A stretch of 32,784 bases of DNA from Paracidovorax konjaci (GTDB lineage: Bacteria > Pseudomonadota > Gammaproteobacteria > Burkholderiales > Burkholderiaceae_C). Below, piece by piece: positions 9,253-16,830 of this stretch. The DNA lies in contig NZ_FOMQ01000025.1 in NCBI RefSeq assembly GCF_900112675.1, positions 1-32,784 on the forward strand, in the 5' to 3' direction. The number at the start of each line of letters is the position of its first letter. Positions within the stretch are counted from its first letter, which is position 1. The position numbers and the translations under genes were made by a program. The notes beneath the pieces were generated by a model. That model ran no database searches and was not told where the DNA came from. It saw only the letters and a list, made by a program, of their open reading frames with translations.

Positions 9253-9591
9253 ATGCCTGTCATTAAAATATTGCCCCATTCCGAATACTGCCCTGTTGGA
9301 ACTGAAGTCAATGCACCCCCAGGCACCTCCATCTGCGAAGCATTGCTGGATAATGGTATTAAAATTGAGCATGCCTGCGATATGAGCTGCGCATGCACAA
9401 CATGTCATGTTATCGTAAGGAAGGGATCTGAATCTCTTAATCAAGCAGAAGAGGAGGAGGAGGATTTGCTTGATCGTGCGTGGGGGTTAGAGCCGCAATC
9501 GCGACTGTCTTGTCAAGCAATTCTATCGCAAAGCGATGTCACCATAGAAATTCCTAAATATACCGTTAACCACGCAAAGGAGAATCATTGA
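9253..9591 (+). CDS. Isc-type [2Fe-2S] ferredoxin Fdx
   Basis: This 112-residue adrenodoxin-type ferredoxin supplies electrons for cluster assembly on IscU. The ligands are C42, C48 and C51 (HACDMSCACTTCHV) and C87 (RLSCQA), matching the E. coli numbering. An acidic patch follows (EEEEEDLLD, 66-74), usual for partner docking. It begins 30 bp after hscA. No iscX, the small gene that often follows fdx, is visible downstream; instead the stop overlaps the start of a 10-codon frame. Confidence 0.97.
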   Translation: MPVIKILPHSEYCPVGTEVNAPPGTSICEALLDNGIKIEHACDMSCACTTCHVIVRKGSESLNQAEEEEEDLLDRAWGLEPQSRLSCQAILSQSDVTIEIPKYTVNHAKENH

Positions 9592-9623
9592 TGGAATATG
9601 ATTTCTATTTGTATTGTGATTAA
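9591..9623 (+). CDS. Possible 10-codon peptide MEYDFYLYCD after fdx
   Basis: An ATG at 9591 overlaps the fdx stop (TGATG) and has an excellent ribosome site, AAAGGAG at 9576-9582, eight bases upstream. The frame encodes MEYDFYLYCD and stops at 9621. Such a strong site inside the end of fdx suggests that something is or was translated here. It could be a coupled micropeptide, a leader peptide for dnaQ, or the stump of a lost gene such as iscX. It could also be chance. Confidence 0.25.
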   Translation: MEYDFYLYCD

Positions 9624-9658
9624 TGTGAATTGAAAATTTGCTAATATTTGGTGAATTT

Positions 9659-10375
9659 ATGAGTCGGCAGATTGTATTGGATACTGAAACCACAGGTCTT
9701 TCCGCTGAAGGCGGTGACCGTATCATCGAACTCGGATGCGTGGAGTTGCTCAACCGCAAGCTGACGGGCAACAATTTGCATTTGTATTTCAACCCGGGTC
9801 GGGATAGCCATGAAGATGCACTGAAAGTGCACGGTATTAGCAATGAATTTCTAAAGGATAAGCCGAAATTTTCCGAGATGGTTGATGATATTCTGCAATA
9901 CCTGCAGGGCGCTGAAATCATTATCCATAATGCGGCATTCGATGTCGGCTTCTTGAACAAAGAGCTCGAATTGACAGGGCGCCCGGCGTTCAGCAACTAC
10001 GTAGCGGGGGTGCGGGATACATTGGCCATGGCCAAAGAGCTATACCCCGGAAAGCGCAATTCTCTGGACGCGCTGTGTGACCGTTTAGGGGTAGACAATT
10101 CCAGCCGGACATTGCACGGTGCTCTGCTGGACGCCGAACTGCTGGCCGACGTATACATCAACCTCACGCGCGGCCAAGATGCGCTGCTCATCGCCGATGA
10201 TGTGCAGGATGATGAAAGTACGATGTTGCGCTTGGCTGCGGTAGATCTCTCTGCCTTCACGTTGCCTGTGCTTCTCGCAAATGACAAAGAACTTGCGTCC
10301 CATAGCGAGGTGCTGGTGGAGATAGACAAGGCCAGCGGCGGCAAAACAATTTGGAAAATTGCCTCAACAGGCTAA
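9659..10375 (+). CDS. DNA polymerase III epsilon subunit (3'-5' proofreading exonuclease)
   Basis: DnaQ (238 residues; E. coli 243) proofreads for the replicative polymerase. The DEDDh exonuclease motifs are all visible: Exo I DTETTG (8-13), Exo II HNAAFDVGFL, and Exo III HGALLDAELLADVY with its catalytic His and Asp. A C-terminal tail of about 50 residues corresponds to the segment that binds the alpha subunit, which separates it from shorter DnaQ-like exonucleases. The ATG at 9659 is preferred because the protein then starts MSRQIVLDTETTG; the ribosome site (GGTGA) is weak. It follows the isc operon after 67 AT-rich bases. The promoter of the downstream tRNA genes appears to overlap its 3' end. 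Confidence 0.93.
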   Translation: MSRQIVLDTETTGLSAEGGDRIIELGCVELLNRKLTGNNLHLYFNPGRDSHEDALKVHGISNEFLKDKPKFSEMVDDILQYLQGAEIIIHNAAFDVGFLNKELELTGRPAFSNYVAGVRDTLAMAKELYPGKRNSLDALCDRLGVDNSSRTLHGALLDAELLADVYINLTRGQDALLIADDVQDDESTMLRLAAVDLSAFTLPVLLANDKELASHSEVLVEIDKASGGKTIWKIASTG

Positions 10376-10381
10376 AAGCTG

Positions 10382-10390
10382 TGCCATAAT
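10382..10390 (+). promoter_or_regulatory. Probable promoter (-10) of the tRNA-Val pair
   Basis: An extended -10 element, TG-C-CATAAT (10382-10390), lies 25 bp before the first tRNA. A possible -35, TTGCCT at 10359-10364, is at a long 20-bp spacing, so the call rests on the extended -10. The promoter sits at the end of dnaQ. Confidence 0.45.
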
Positions 10391-10414
10391 CGTTGGCTGT
10401 CGCAACAACGACAC

Positions 10415-10489
10415 GGGTGATTAGCTCAGCGGTAGAGCACTGCCTTCACACGGCAGGGGTCACATGTTCGATCCATGTATCACCCACCA
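10415..10489 (+). tRNA. tRNA-Val (anticodon CAC), copy 1
   Basis: The 75-nt sequence folds as a full cloverleaf: 7-bp acceptor stem GGGTGAT/ATCACCC, D arm GCTC-AGCGGTA-GAGC, anticodon stem CTGCC/GGCAG with loop TTCACAC (anticodon CAC, reading GTG), T arm ACATG-TTCGATC-CATGT, and an encoded CCA end at 10487-10489. Confidence 0.97.
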
Positions 10490-10528
10490 GTTTCCCTCAA
10501 AGCGGTGCGCCCAGCGCCGTTTCTGAGC

Positions 10529-10603
10529 GGGTGATTAGCTCAGCGGTAGAGCACTGCCTTCACACGGCAGGGGTCACATGTTCGATCCATGTATCACCCA
10601 CCA
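10529..10603 (+). tRNA. tRNA-Val (anticodon CAC), copy 2
   Basis: This copy is identical base for base to the one at 10415, including the encoded CCA, and lies 39 bp after it. Both should be processed from one transcript that ends at the terminator at 10607-10640. Confidence 0.97.
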
Positions 10604-10606
10604 ATC

Positions 10607-10640
10607 AAGCCCCTGCAGACCTTGTCTGCAGGGGCTTTTG
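10607..10640 (+). terminator. Rho-independent terminator of the tRNA operon
   Basis: A perfect 13-bp stem pairs AAGCCCCTGCAGA (10607-10619) with TCTGCAGGGGCTT (10625-10637). The loop is five bases and the arm runs into TTTT. It begins four bases after the second tRNA. Confidence 0.93.
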
Positions 10641-10733
10641 CTTTGTGGCAGCGATTGAAGCACGGTTGTATGGCTTCGATTCACTTCTCGCTCACAATCT
10701 TTCTCTGCTTACGGTTGCAGTGAGACTTTCGTC

Positions 10734-11807
10734 ATGATCATTTATCACAACCCCTCGCATCGCCTGCATTCCCCGATTCATGAGTTCTTTCGTGGCGAGC
10801 GGGTCCCATGCTTTGAAAAACCTGATCGCGTGGATTACGTCGAGGCACGACTGCGAGAGCGGGGGTATGAGTTGGAAGTACCAGACACCAATAGCACTGG
10901 TGCACTCGAGCGTGTGCATGCGATTCGTTATTTGAAATTTCTCCAAGGTGCGTGGCAGGAGTGGCTGGCCCTTGACCCGCTGAATGCTGATGTCCAGCCA
11001 TTTCCCTCCGTCTGGCCTATACGAACGCTGCGTGACGATCAGGAGCCTGCTAATTTCGTTGCCCGCCTTGGGTTGTATTCCATGGACAACGGTACTCCGT
11101 TGGCACAGGGTAGCTGGGCTGCTGCGAAGGCGGGTGCCGATGCTGCGGCGAGTGCGGCCGCTGCAGTTGCCAGGGGCGCGCAGGCCGCTTTTTGCTGTAC
11201 ACGGCCTCCAGGGCATCATGCGGGCCCGGACTTTATGGGGGGCTATTGTTTACTCAACAATGCAGCAGTCGCTGCGCAGCAGTTGTTGGATAGCGGAACG
11301 GCTCAGCGTGTCGCAGTTCTGGACGTGGATTACCACCATGGCAATGGCACGCAAAGTATTTTTTACGAGCGTTCTGATGTGATGTTCATCAGCATTCATG
11401 GCGATCCTCGGACCGAATACCCTTTCTATTTGGGCTACGCCGATGAAACAGGTAAAGGGGAGGGAGTCGGTTTCAATCTCAACATCCCGCTTGCCGCCGG
11501 TACCGTTTTCAAGGACTGGCTGGCAGCGTTGGAACTGGCCTGCTCGCGAATTATTGACTGCGACGCTCAAGCAGTCGTAGTGTCTTTGGGGCTTGATACC
11601 TTTGAAGGGGATCCTATTTCCCGATTCAAGCTGGCATCCGATGATTTCTTCGTGGTGGGCGAGCGATTAGGGCGTTTGGGTCTGCCGGCCGTGTTCGTTC
11701 TCGAAGGAGGGTACGCTGCAGCGGAGTTGGGGACCAATGCCGTGAATGTGCTTGACGGATTCAAGCGCGCTGCGATTTCCGGTAGGGCCCCAGAGCGGCA
11801 AGCATGA
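10734..11807 (+). CDS. Acetylpolyamine amidohydrolase-like deacetylase (histone deacetylase superfamily)
   Basis: The 357-residue product has the zinc-hydrolase fold shared by histone deacetylases and bacterial acetylpolyamine amidohydrolases, which remove acetyl groups from acetylputrescine, acetylspermidine and related amides. The active-site set is complete: His pair H161-H162 in [16 protein letters not shown], zinc ligands D199 and H201 in [13 protein letters not shown], third ligand D288 in [13 protein letters not shown], and catalytic Y327 in LEGGY. The FEGDPIS and FKL segments match acetylpolyamine enzymes more closely than acetoin-type family members. Its stop overlaps the next gene by 4 bases (ATGA), so the two are translationally coupled. 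Substrate is inferred from motif resemblance only. Confidence 0.85.
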   Translation: MIIYHNPSHRLHSPIHEFFRGERVPCFEKPDRVDYVEARLRERGYELEVPDTNSTGALERVHAIRYLKFLQGAWQEWLALDPLNADVQPFPSVWPIRTLRDDQEPANFVARLGLYSMDNGTPLAQGSWAAAKAGADAAASAAAAVARGAQAAFCCTRPPGHHAGPDFMGGYCLLNNAAVAAQQLLDSGTAQRVAVLDVDYHHGNGTQSIFYERSDVMFISIHGDPRTEYPFYLGYADETGKGEGVGFNLNIPLAAGTVFKDWLAALELACSRIIDCDAQAVVVSLGLDTFEGDPISRFKLASDDFFVVGERLGRLGLPAVFVLEGGYAAAELGTNAVNVLDGFKRAAISGRAPERQA

Positions 11808-12907
11808 CTGAAGCCGTCGAGTGCGTTGTGATCGGTGCTGGCGTGGTGGGCCTTGCGGTGGCCCGTGCGCTCGCTCTCGCTGGCCGCGAGGTGCTGGTCA
11901 TGGAGGCCACGAACGCCGTCGGAAGTGGCACCAGTTCACGCAACAGCGAGGTGATTCACGCGGGCCTCTACTATCCCGAAGGTTCATTGAAGGCGCGCCT
12001 GTGTGTGCAAGGCAAGCACATGCTGTATGCCTACTGTGCTCAACGGGCGATTCCCCATCGTCGTTGCGGCAAATTGATCGTTGCGACTTTGCCGGAGCAG
12101 TTGGCCGCACTGGACATGATCGTCGCGCGAGCGCGGGCCAATGGCGTCGTTGATTTGCAGCGCTTGACCCGGCAAGAAGCACAGGAGTTGGAACCCGCGG
12201 TGGAATGCGCAGCGGCATTGCTTTCCCCCAGCACAGGAATCGTGGATAGCCATGCGTTCATGTTTGCCCTGCAGGGAGATCTGGAGAATGCGGGTGGCAT
12301 CGTTGTGCTGAACGCACCTTTTGCCAAGGCGACGTGTGTACCAGGCTCGATTCTGTTGGAGGCCGTTGATGGCACCCAACTGAAAGCGCTCTGCGTCGTC
12401 AACGCGGCTGGATTGCGGGCACCTGATATGGCTCGCCGGTTTCAAGGCGCCGCAGTCACATCGCTGCCGCAACCGCATTACGCCAAAGGTAGCTATTTCA
12501 GCTTGACAGGCAAGGCCCCATTTTCACGGTTGATCTACCCTGTTCCGGAAGAGGGAGGATTGGGCGTGCATTTGACTTTGGATCTGGGTGGGCAGGCGAA
12601 ATTTGGTCCTGATGTCGAGTGGGTACCTGATCCTGAAGACCTGGCTGTCGATCCTGCCCGTGGCCTAGGGTTCTATGCGGAGGTTCGCAAGTACTGGCCT
12701 GGCCTGCGCGACGGCACGTTGCAGCCAGCGTATGCAGGAATGCGCCCCAAGATTCATGGACCACGAGAACCTGCGGCCGATTTCACCATCCTCGGCCCAG
12801 AGACCCATGGAGTGCCTGGCCAGGTCCATCTTCTGGGGATCGAGTCACCCGGCCTGACAAGTGCCCTGGCAATTGCAGAGCACGTCGAGAGCCTCCTAAC
12901 GGTGTGA
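11804..12907 (+). CDS. FAD-dependent oxidoreductase, L-2-hydroxyglutarate oxidase/dehydrogenase type
   Basis: This 367-residue DAO-family flavoprotein begins with an FAD-binding Rossmann motif, [12 protein letters not shown] (9-20), ending the second strand at E35. The segment [19 protein letters not shown] (40-58) is a hallmark of the LhgO/L2HGDH group, which oxidises L-2-hydroxyglutarate to 2-oxoglutarate, often feeding quinones. The C-terminal [17 protein letters not shown] is the second flavin-contact segment. The start codon overlaps the stop of the deacetylase-like gene, so the pair forms a small operon. Other DAO-family substrates, such as amino acids or amines, cannot be excluded. Confidence 0.8.
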   Translation: MTEAVECVVIGAGVVGLAVARALALAGREVLVMEATNAVGSGTSSRNSEVIHAGLYYPEGSLKARLCVQGKHMLYAYCAQRAIPHRRCGKLIVATLPEQLAALDMIVARARANGVVDLQRLTRQEAQELEPAVECAAALLSPSTGIVDSHAFMFALQGDLENAGGIVVLNAPFAKATCVPGSILLEAVDGTQLKALCVVNAAGLRAPDMARRFQGAAVTSLPQPHYAKGSYFSLTGKAPFSRLIYPVPEEGGLGVHLTLDLGGQAKFGPDVEWVPDPEDLAVDPARGLGFYAEVRKYWPGLRDGTLQPAYAGMRPKIHGPREPAADFTILGPETHGVPGQVHLLGIESPGLTSALAIAEHVESLLTV

Positions 12908-13030
12908 TTCGGAGCGGCGATCTGAAGAGAACCACCTCCAGCAGGGTCGCATCGGTAATATGGGACATCCGCCTACAGCCGACAGGGAGGCGGCGGATTA
13001 CCTTCGTTTGTCGCTATGAAAGGCTTGTTT

Positions 13031-13339
13031 ATGACCTCTGCATCCGAAACCTTCTCCAACGCACAGCAAGAACTCGAAAAGCTGGTAACCGATCTTCGTG
13101 GCGTGCTTTCCAGCAAAGATTTGGACAGCGTTCCGGAAATCCGGCAACTCCGCAAGCGTTTGGATGAGGGCCTGCATACGGCCCGTGATTCCGCGGTGCG
13201 CGCTGCACAGGAAGCCGCTTACCAAGCCAAGGAAGCTGCGCGTGCGGCCGACCGTTATGCGCACGACGAACCATGGCGCGTAGCCACTGCAGCTCTTGCT
13301 GCAGGTGCGCTGGTGGGTTTCCTGCTGGCACGGCGCTGA
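13031..13339 (+). CDS. ElaB/YqjD-type (DUF883) membrane-anchored ribosome-binding-like protein
   Basis: The 102-residue protein is a long charged amphipathic helix (about 5-75; coiled-coil-like, rich in Ala, Arg, Glu and Gln) followed by DEPWRVATAALAAGALVGFLLARR, the C-terminal tail anchor typical of DUF883. E. coli relatives YqjD and ElaB anchor to the inner membrane in stationary phase and bind ribosomes. The ATG at 13031 is preferred over 13016 because AAAGG (13019-13023) is well spaced from it, while nothing supports the upstream ATG. It heads a cluster with YqjE- and YqjK-like genes, the same order as in E. coli yqjCDEK. Confidence 0.88.
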   Translation: MTSASETFSNAQQELEKLVTDLRGVLSSKDLDSVPEIRQLRKRLDEGLHTARDSAVRAAQEAAYQAKEAARAADRYAHDEPWRVATAALAAGALVGFLLARR

Positions 13340-13346
13340 TTCTCCC

Positions 13347-13414
13347 TGCCCCGTCTCCAACGCCTTGAAACGCGCGATGAAGGCTTGCCTCATGCCGTAA
13401 GGCGAGGCGGGGCA
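13347..13414 (+). repeat. Inverted repeat in the spacer before the YqjE-like gene
   Basis: The 108-bp spacer contains TGCCCCG at 13347-13353 and its complement CGGGGCA at 13408-13414, enclosing smaller complementary segments (CGCCTT near 13361 and AAGGCG near 13399). It could fold as one long imperfect hairpin between two co-directional genes. There is no T-run, so it is not a standard terminator. Its function is unknown. Confidence 0.3.
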
Positions 13415-13447
13415 ATTCCGAATGACTCGATGTATTGAAAGATCCGC

Positions 13448-13843
13448 ATGAATTGGTTGGCACTTCTGGGATTGGAAGGCTGGTTCGCCCGTATGCGCGC
13501 GGCCACCATCGAAGGTGCCATTGCTGCTGAAGACCGTCTGGATTTGGTGCGCCTGGAGTGGGCAGACGAGAAGCGGCGGCTTGCGCTGATTGTCATATTT
13601 GTGGTCGCAGTGGGAGGCCTGACGGTCATTGCGCTCACACTTCTCTCGCTCGCTATCCTGGTTCATTTCTGGGACGCGCCCCAACGCACCCTGGTCGCCT
13701 GGAGTATCGCCGGCACGTGGCTGGCGCTGTGGGCTGTTGCACTGGCTGGACTCGTTACCACGGCAAAGAAAGCCGGAAATGCATTTCCCCTCACCCGTCG
13801 CGAGTTGAGCGAAGACTGGCGGCAAATCAAAGAAAGGCTGTGA
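13448..13843 (+). CDS. YqjE-like inner-membrane protein (phage-holin-superfamily fold)
   Basis: This 131-residue protein has an N-terminal amphipathic, charged segment (EGAIAAEDRLDLVRLEWADEK split by Ala-rich turns) followed by two hydrophobic helices, about residues 44-72 and 79-106. A basic tail follows. Databases often call this family 'phage holin', but the neighbourhood is chromosomal and matches E. coli yqjD-yqjE-yqjK, so the label does not indicate a prophage. Its stop overlaps the next start (TGATG). Confidence 0.8.
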   Translation: MNWLALLGLEGWFARMRAATIEGAIAAEDRLDLVRLEWADEKRRLALIVIFVVAVGGLTVIALTLLSLAILVHFWDAPQRTLVAWSIAGTWLALWAVALAGLVTTAKKAGNAFPLTRRELSEDWRQIKERL

Positions 13844-14202
13844 TGACCATGTCTCGATCATCGCCAGGACCGAGCCCCTTGGGTCATGCTGCAGTCAGTG
13901 ATATCCCCGCCAGCCCGGAGCAGAAAAAGATTTTGGAGCGCATTGCGATGCAACGGGAGAGACTGCGCAGCCGCCGCGCTGCGCAGGCGCAGACTGCACA
14001 GCTACGCAGCCAGCACGCCAGGGAGGATGGGTCTGTTCCCATCGACCCTGATGCACCGTTGGTGAGCCGTGTGGTCTGGTTCGCGCGGCAGCATCCGATC
14101 GTGTTGGTCGTTGCGGCAGGAGCGGCTGCGGCTGCCGGACCTTCCCGAATCATGCGCTGGGCGGGCATTCTCATGCCGCTCATCATGAAGATGAAGCGCT
14201 GA
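13843..14202 (+). CDS. YqjK-like small protein with C-terminal hydrophobic segment
   Basis: The 119-residue product is polar at the start, then shows a basic helical region (about residues 25-60, many Arg and Gln), a WFARQHP segment, and an Ala-rich hydrophobic stretch near 85-101 before a basic end KMKR. The order after DUF883 and YqjE genes and the RQHP-plus-hydrophobic pattern suggest a YqjK-type protein; sequence resemblance is otherwise weak. The start at 13843 overlaps the YqjE stop and has AAAGG five bases further on; a second ATG at 13849 is possible. Its stop is 14 bp from that of the convergent pyrD with no visible terminator between. Confidence 0.65.
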   Translation: MTMSRSSPGPSPLGHAAVSDIPASPEQKKILERIAMQRERLRSRRAAQAQTAQLRSQHAREDGSVPIDPDAPLVSRVVWFARQHPIVLVVAAGAAAAAGPSRIMRWAGILMPLIMKMKR

Positions 14203-14216
14203 TACCGGTGTGAGAT

Positions 14217-15293
14217 CTACCTGGTCATGTCACGCAAGGCCCTTGCGCATTGGCCCACCAGTGCAGGGCCCTGGTAGATGAGGCCGGTGTAGATCTGCAC
14301 CACATCCGCTCCCGCACGAATTTTGCTGACGGCATCTTCCGCACTGAGGATGCCCCCCACGCCGATGATGGGAAATCCTTTTCCCAGAGCGTTTCGTAGC
14401 TGGCGAATCACACGATTGCTTGCCTCCAGCACTGGCGCACCGCTCAGGCCTCCCGTTTCTTCCGAATGCTTGAGGCCTTTGACGGCGTCCCGCGAGATCG
14501 TGGTGTTGGTCGCAATGACGCCATCCATTTGGTGGCGCTGCAAAGTGGCTGCGATCACTGCAACCTGATCTTCGTCCAGATCCGGGGCGATTTTCACGAA
14601 GATCGGCACGCGTGGTTTCTGTCCGGTTTCTGGCGAAGTCTTTTCTGCCAGCAGTTCTCTTCGCTCTGCGATGGCTCCGAGCAGGCCATCCAGTGCCGCG
14701 TCGCTTTGCAGTGCTCTCAGGTTCTGGGTGTTGGGTGAGCTGATGTTGACCGTCACGTAGTCGGCGCGCGGATAGACGCCGTCGAGGCACAACAGGTAGT
14801 CGCGTGTCGCCTCTTCGATCGGGGTGGTGGCGTTCTTTCCGATATTCAGGCCCAGCAGCATCCGCTTCGATGGCGCTGGCGCTGTTCCGCTCTTCGATTG
14901 ACGCACGTTGTGGAGAAACGCGTCGAGGCCCTCGTTATTGAAGCCGAGGCGATTGATGAGTGCCTGGGCTTCGGGCAGCCGGAACATCCGTGGCTTCGGA
15001 TTGCCCGGCTGGGCGCGAGGCGTTACCGTGCCAACTTCGACAAATCCGAAGCCCATGGCGGCGAGGGCATCGATACAGCGCGCGTTCTTGTCCAAGCCTG
15101 CAGCCAGTCCGACCCGATTCGGAAATTGCAGGCCTGCCAGTTCGATGGGGTCTGAAACCATCTCGCTGCTCCATGCCCATTGCAATGGGGTGCGCTGGCC
15201 GCGTGCCAGCATCTCCATGGTGAATTCATGGGCGGCCTCGGCATCCATGCCGAAGAGAAACGGGCGGGTGAGGGCGTAGGGGATCAGTGACAT
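14217..15293 (-). CDS. Dihydroorotate dehydrogenase (quinone), class 2
   Basis: PyrD (358 residues) oxidises dihydroorotate to orotate in pyrimidine synthesis and passes electrons to membrane quinones through FMN. Class 2 is shown by the N-terminal membrane-associated helices ([20 protein letters not shown]), the FMN-binding GLAAGLDKN (62-70) and [17 protein letters not shown], and by the catalytic serine region NISSPNT (183-189), where class 1 enzymes have Cys. The phosphate-binding IIGVGGI and [16 protein letters not shown] are near the end. The ATG at 15293 gives the family N-terminus; longer frames run into rpiA. Only 34 bp separate the pyrD and rpiA starts, so at least one promoter must overlap coding sequence. 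Confidence 0.96.
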   Translation of the reverse strand: MSLIPYALTRPFLFGMDAEAAHEFTMEMLARGQRTPLQWAWSSEMVSDPIELAGLQFPNRVGLAAGLDKNARCIDALAAMGFGFVEVGTVTPRAQPGNPKPRMFRLPEAQALINRLGFNNEGLDAFLHNVRQSKSGTAPAPSKRMLLGLNIGKNATTPIEEATRDYLLCLDGVYPRADYVTVNISSPNTQNLRALQSDAALDGLLGAIAERRELLAEKTSPETGQKPRVPIFVKIAPDLDEDQVAVIAATLQRHQMDGVIATNTTISRDAVKGLKHSEETGGLSGAPVLEASNRVIRQLRNALGKGFPIIGVGGILSAEDAVSKIRAGADVVQIYTGLIYQGPALVGQCARALRDMTR

Positions 15294-15327
15294 GGGGATA
15301 ATTCGGGATTCACTCCGATTCTCTCCC

Positions 15328-16020
15328 ATGACCACCTCTGCCTCCCTTTCCCAAGATGAACTCAAAGCCCTTGTCGGCCAGGCCGCGCTGCAGTATGTGG
15401 TGCCTGGCGATATCGTGGGGGTGGGCACCGGTTCTACGGTCAATCAGTTCATCCAAGCCCTGGGGAGCATGAAAGGCCAGATCCGTGGCGCCGTGTCCAG
15501 TTCCGAGGCCAGCACCCAGCGGTTGAAGGCCCTGGGCATTCCGGTGCTGGACGCGAATGAGGTCGAAGGTTTTTCGGTCTACATCGATGGTGCAGACGAA
15601 ATCGATCCCCGTGGGAACCTGGTCAAGGGTGGCGGCGCCGCACTGACGCGCGAAAAAATCGTGGCCGCGCTGGCTCGGCAATTCGTCTGCATCGCAGATG
15701 CCTCCAAGCTGGTCGATACGCTGGGCCGCTTTCCTTTGCCGGTGGAGGTCATTCCCATGGCTGCGGAGCAGATCGCGCGCCGCTTCTCGGCGCTGGGTGG
15801 AAACGCTGTGCTGCGGCGCACCGCCGATGGCCTCCCCGTGGTGACAGACAACCAGCAGCACATCCTCGACGTGCACGGTCTTTCGATCCAGGAGCCCCTG
15901 GCGTTCGAGTCGGATGTCAGCCAATGGCCAGGCGTCGTCACGGTGGGCGTTTTTGCCCACCAGAAAGCGCACGTTGCTTTGATCGGAGCGCCTGAAGGCG
16001 TACGCACCCTCCAATACTGA
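15328..16020 (+). CDS. Ribose-5-phosphate isomerase A
   Basis: RpiA (230 residues) interconverts ribose-5-phosphate and ribulose-5-phosphate in the non-oxidative pentose phosphate pathway. Family motifs are [11 protein letters not shown] (31-41), SSSEAST (57-63), [24 protein letters not shown] (about 88-110, with the catalytic acids and Lys), and a C-terminal [15 protein letters not shown]. The start at 15328 yields [13 protein letters not shown]; an in-frame ATG at 15292 would add 12 residues and overlap the pyrD start. Neither has a clear Shine-Dalgarno site. A GATAAT hexamer at 15297-15302 could be a -10 box, giving a very short leader. Confidence 0.95.
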   Translation: MTTSASLSQDELKALVGQAALQYVVPGDIVGVGTGSTVNQFIQALGSMKGQIRGAVSSSEASTQRLKALGIPVLDANEVEGFSVYIDGADEIDPRGNLVKGGGAALTREKIVAALARQFVCIADASKLVDTLGRFPLPVEVIPMAAEQIARRFSALGGNAVLRRTADGLPVVTDNQQHILDVHGLSIQEPLAFESDVSQWPGVVTVGVFAHQKAHVALIGAPEGVRTLQY

Positions 16021-16023
16021 AGC

Positions 16024-16095
16024 TGGCCCCTCGAGCCACACAGGTCAAGGGGCCAAAGCCCTCTCAGGGCCTGAATCGAACGCAGTCAGGCCCTG
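16024..16095. terminator. Nested inverted repeats between convergent rpiA and the glutaredoxin-like gene
   Basis: Three complementary pairs lie in the 103-bp convergent gap: TGGCCCCT/AGGGGCCA (16024-16031 with 16048-16055), GCCCT/AGGGC (16058-16070), and CAGGGCCTG/CAGGCCCTG (16065-16073 with 16087-16095). The last two overlap and would compete. No T-run follows any of them, so termination in both directions is plausible but not typical. Confidence 0.4.
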
Positions 16096-16123
16096 CCTGC
16101 CTGGCGCGTGAACGATCTGCCGT

Positions 16124-16780
16124 TCAGAACTGGATGCCTGCCGGGTTGCTGCGATTCGGTGCTGCGGGCGGCGGGCTGTTTGCCGGGGCGGGAGCTGTCG
16201 AGGTGGCGGGCCCTGTCGCGGGGGCGGGTGCTGGAGCTGCAGTCTTCGCGGCCACCAAGGGCGCAGCAGGCGGGCGACGATAGGCCGCGGGCAGTTGGGA
16301 CTGCTTGGGATATCCCGCTGCGTCGAGGTATTGCGTCCACTCGGCGTCCGAGAATCCGGAAAGCTGCTGCGATCCGATGGTGCCGAAGGGCAGGGTGGTC
16401 GAGCCGCTCATGCGCTGCAACGCATCGATGTCTTCGTTGGTGTTCACCGTGCGTTCCGTGAAGGGAACGCCGCGGTTGGCAAGAAGATCACGGGCATTGC
16501 TGCAGGGTGCGCAATCGTTGCTGGTGTAGAGCGTCACCGGAAAACGGCCCACGATCTGCTGGAGCTCGTAGGGCAGTGCGGCCCCGGCGGCACTGCGCCC
16601 GCTGGCCAACGGGGCGGGAGCCGTCTTCGCATCGGGGGCGCGGTCCGAGAAAGTGACCTTGCCGTCCGGCCCGAAGATGCGGTAGACGGTCTGCGCGCCC
16701 ACCGGCACGGCGGCGGCCATGGCGGCACAGGCCGCCGCACACAGCGCGGCCAGGCGGGGGGTCATATGTGTCGGCTTCAT
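16124..16780 (-). CDS. Secreted DUF4124-glutaredoxin domain protein
   Basis: The 218-residue product starts with a Sec signal peptide (MKPTHMTPRL then an Ala-rich core, cleavage likely after VGA-Q, about residue 29). A DUF4124 segment follows (QTVYRIFGPDGKVTFSDRAP, about 30-49), a small domain common in betaproteobacterial envelope proteins. A glutaredoxin-like domain (about 79-155) holds the CAPC redox pair C90/C93 and the cis-Pro region TTLPFGTIG. The last 60 residues are Pro/Ala-rich and probably disordered. It may act in periplasmic thiol exchange, but its partner is unknown. AGGAG eight or nine bases before the ATG supports the start. It lies just downstream of prlC on the same strand. 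Confidence 0.82.
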   Translation of the reverse strand: MKPTHMTPRLAALCAAACAAMAAAVPVGAQTVYRIFGPDGKVTFSDRAPDAKTAPAPLASGRSAAGAALPYELQQIVGRFPVTLYTSNDCAPCSNARDLLANRGVPFTERTVNTNEDIDALQRMSGSTTLPFGTIGSQQLSGFSDAEWTQYLDAAGYPKQSQLPAAYRRPPAAPLVAAKTAAPAPAPATGPATSTAPAPANSPPPAAPNRSNPAGIQF

Positions 16781-16830
16781 GCATATCTCTCCTGCGAAAG
16801 GGTAGCTTTGGAATGCGGCGCGGTCGGCCG

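Noticed and set aside
10393-10737. 115-codon frame with two repeats of the same peptide
   Set aside because: The repeat is simply the two tRNA-Val genes read as codons.
13448-13843. 'Phage holin' as evidence of a prophage
   Set aside because: The gene lies in a YqjD-YqjE-YqjK-like order among housekeeping genes, with no other phage genes nearby.
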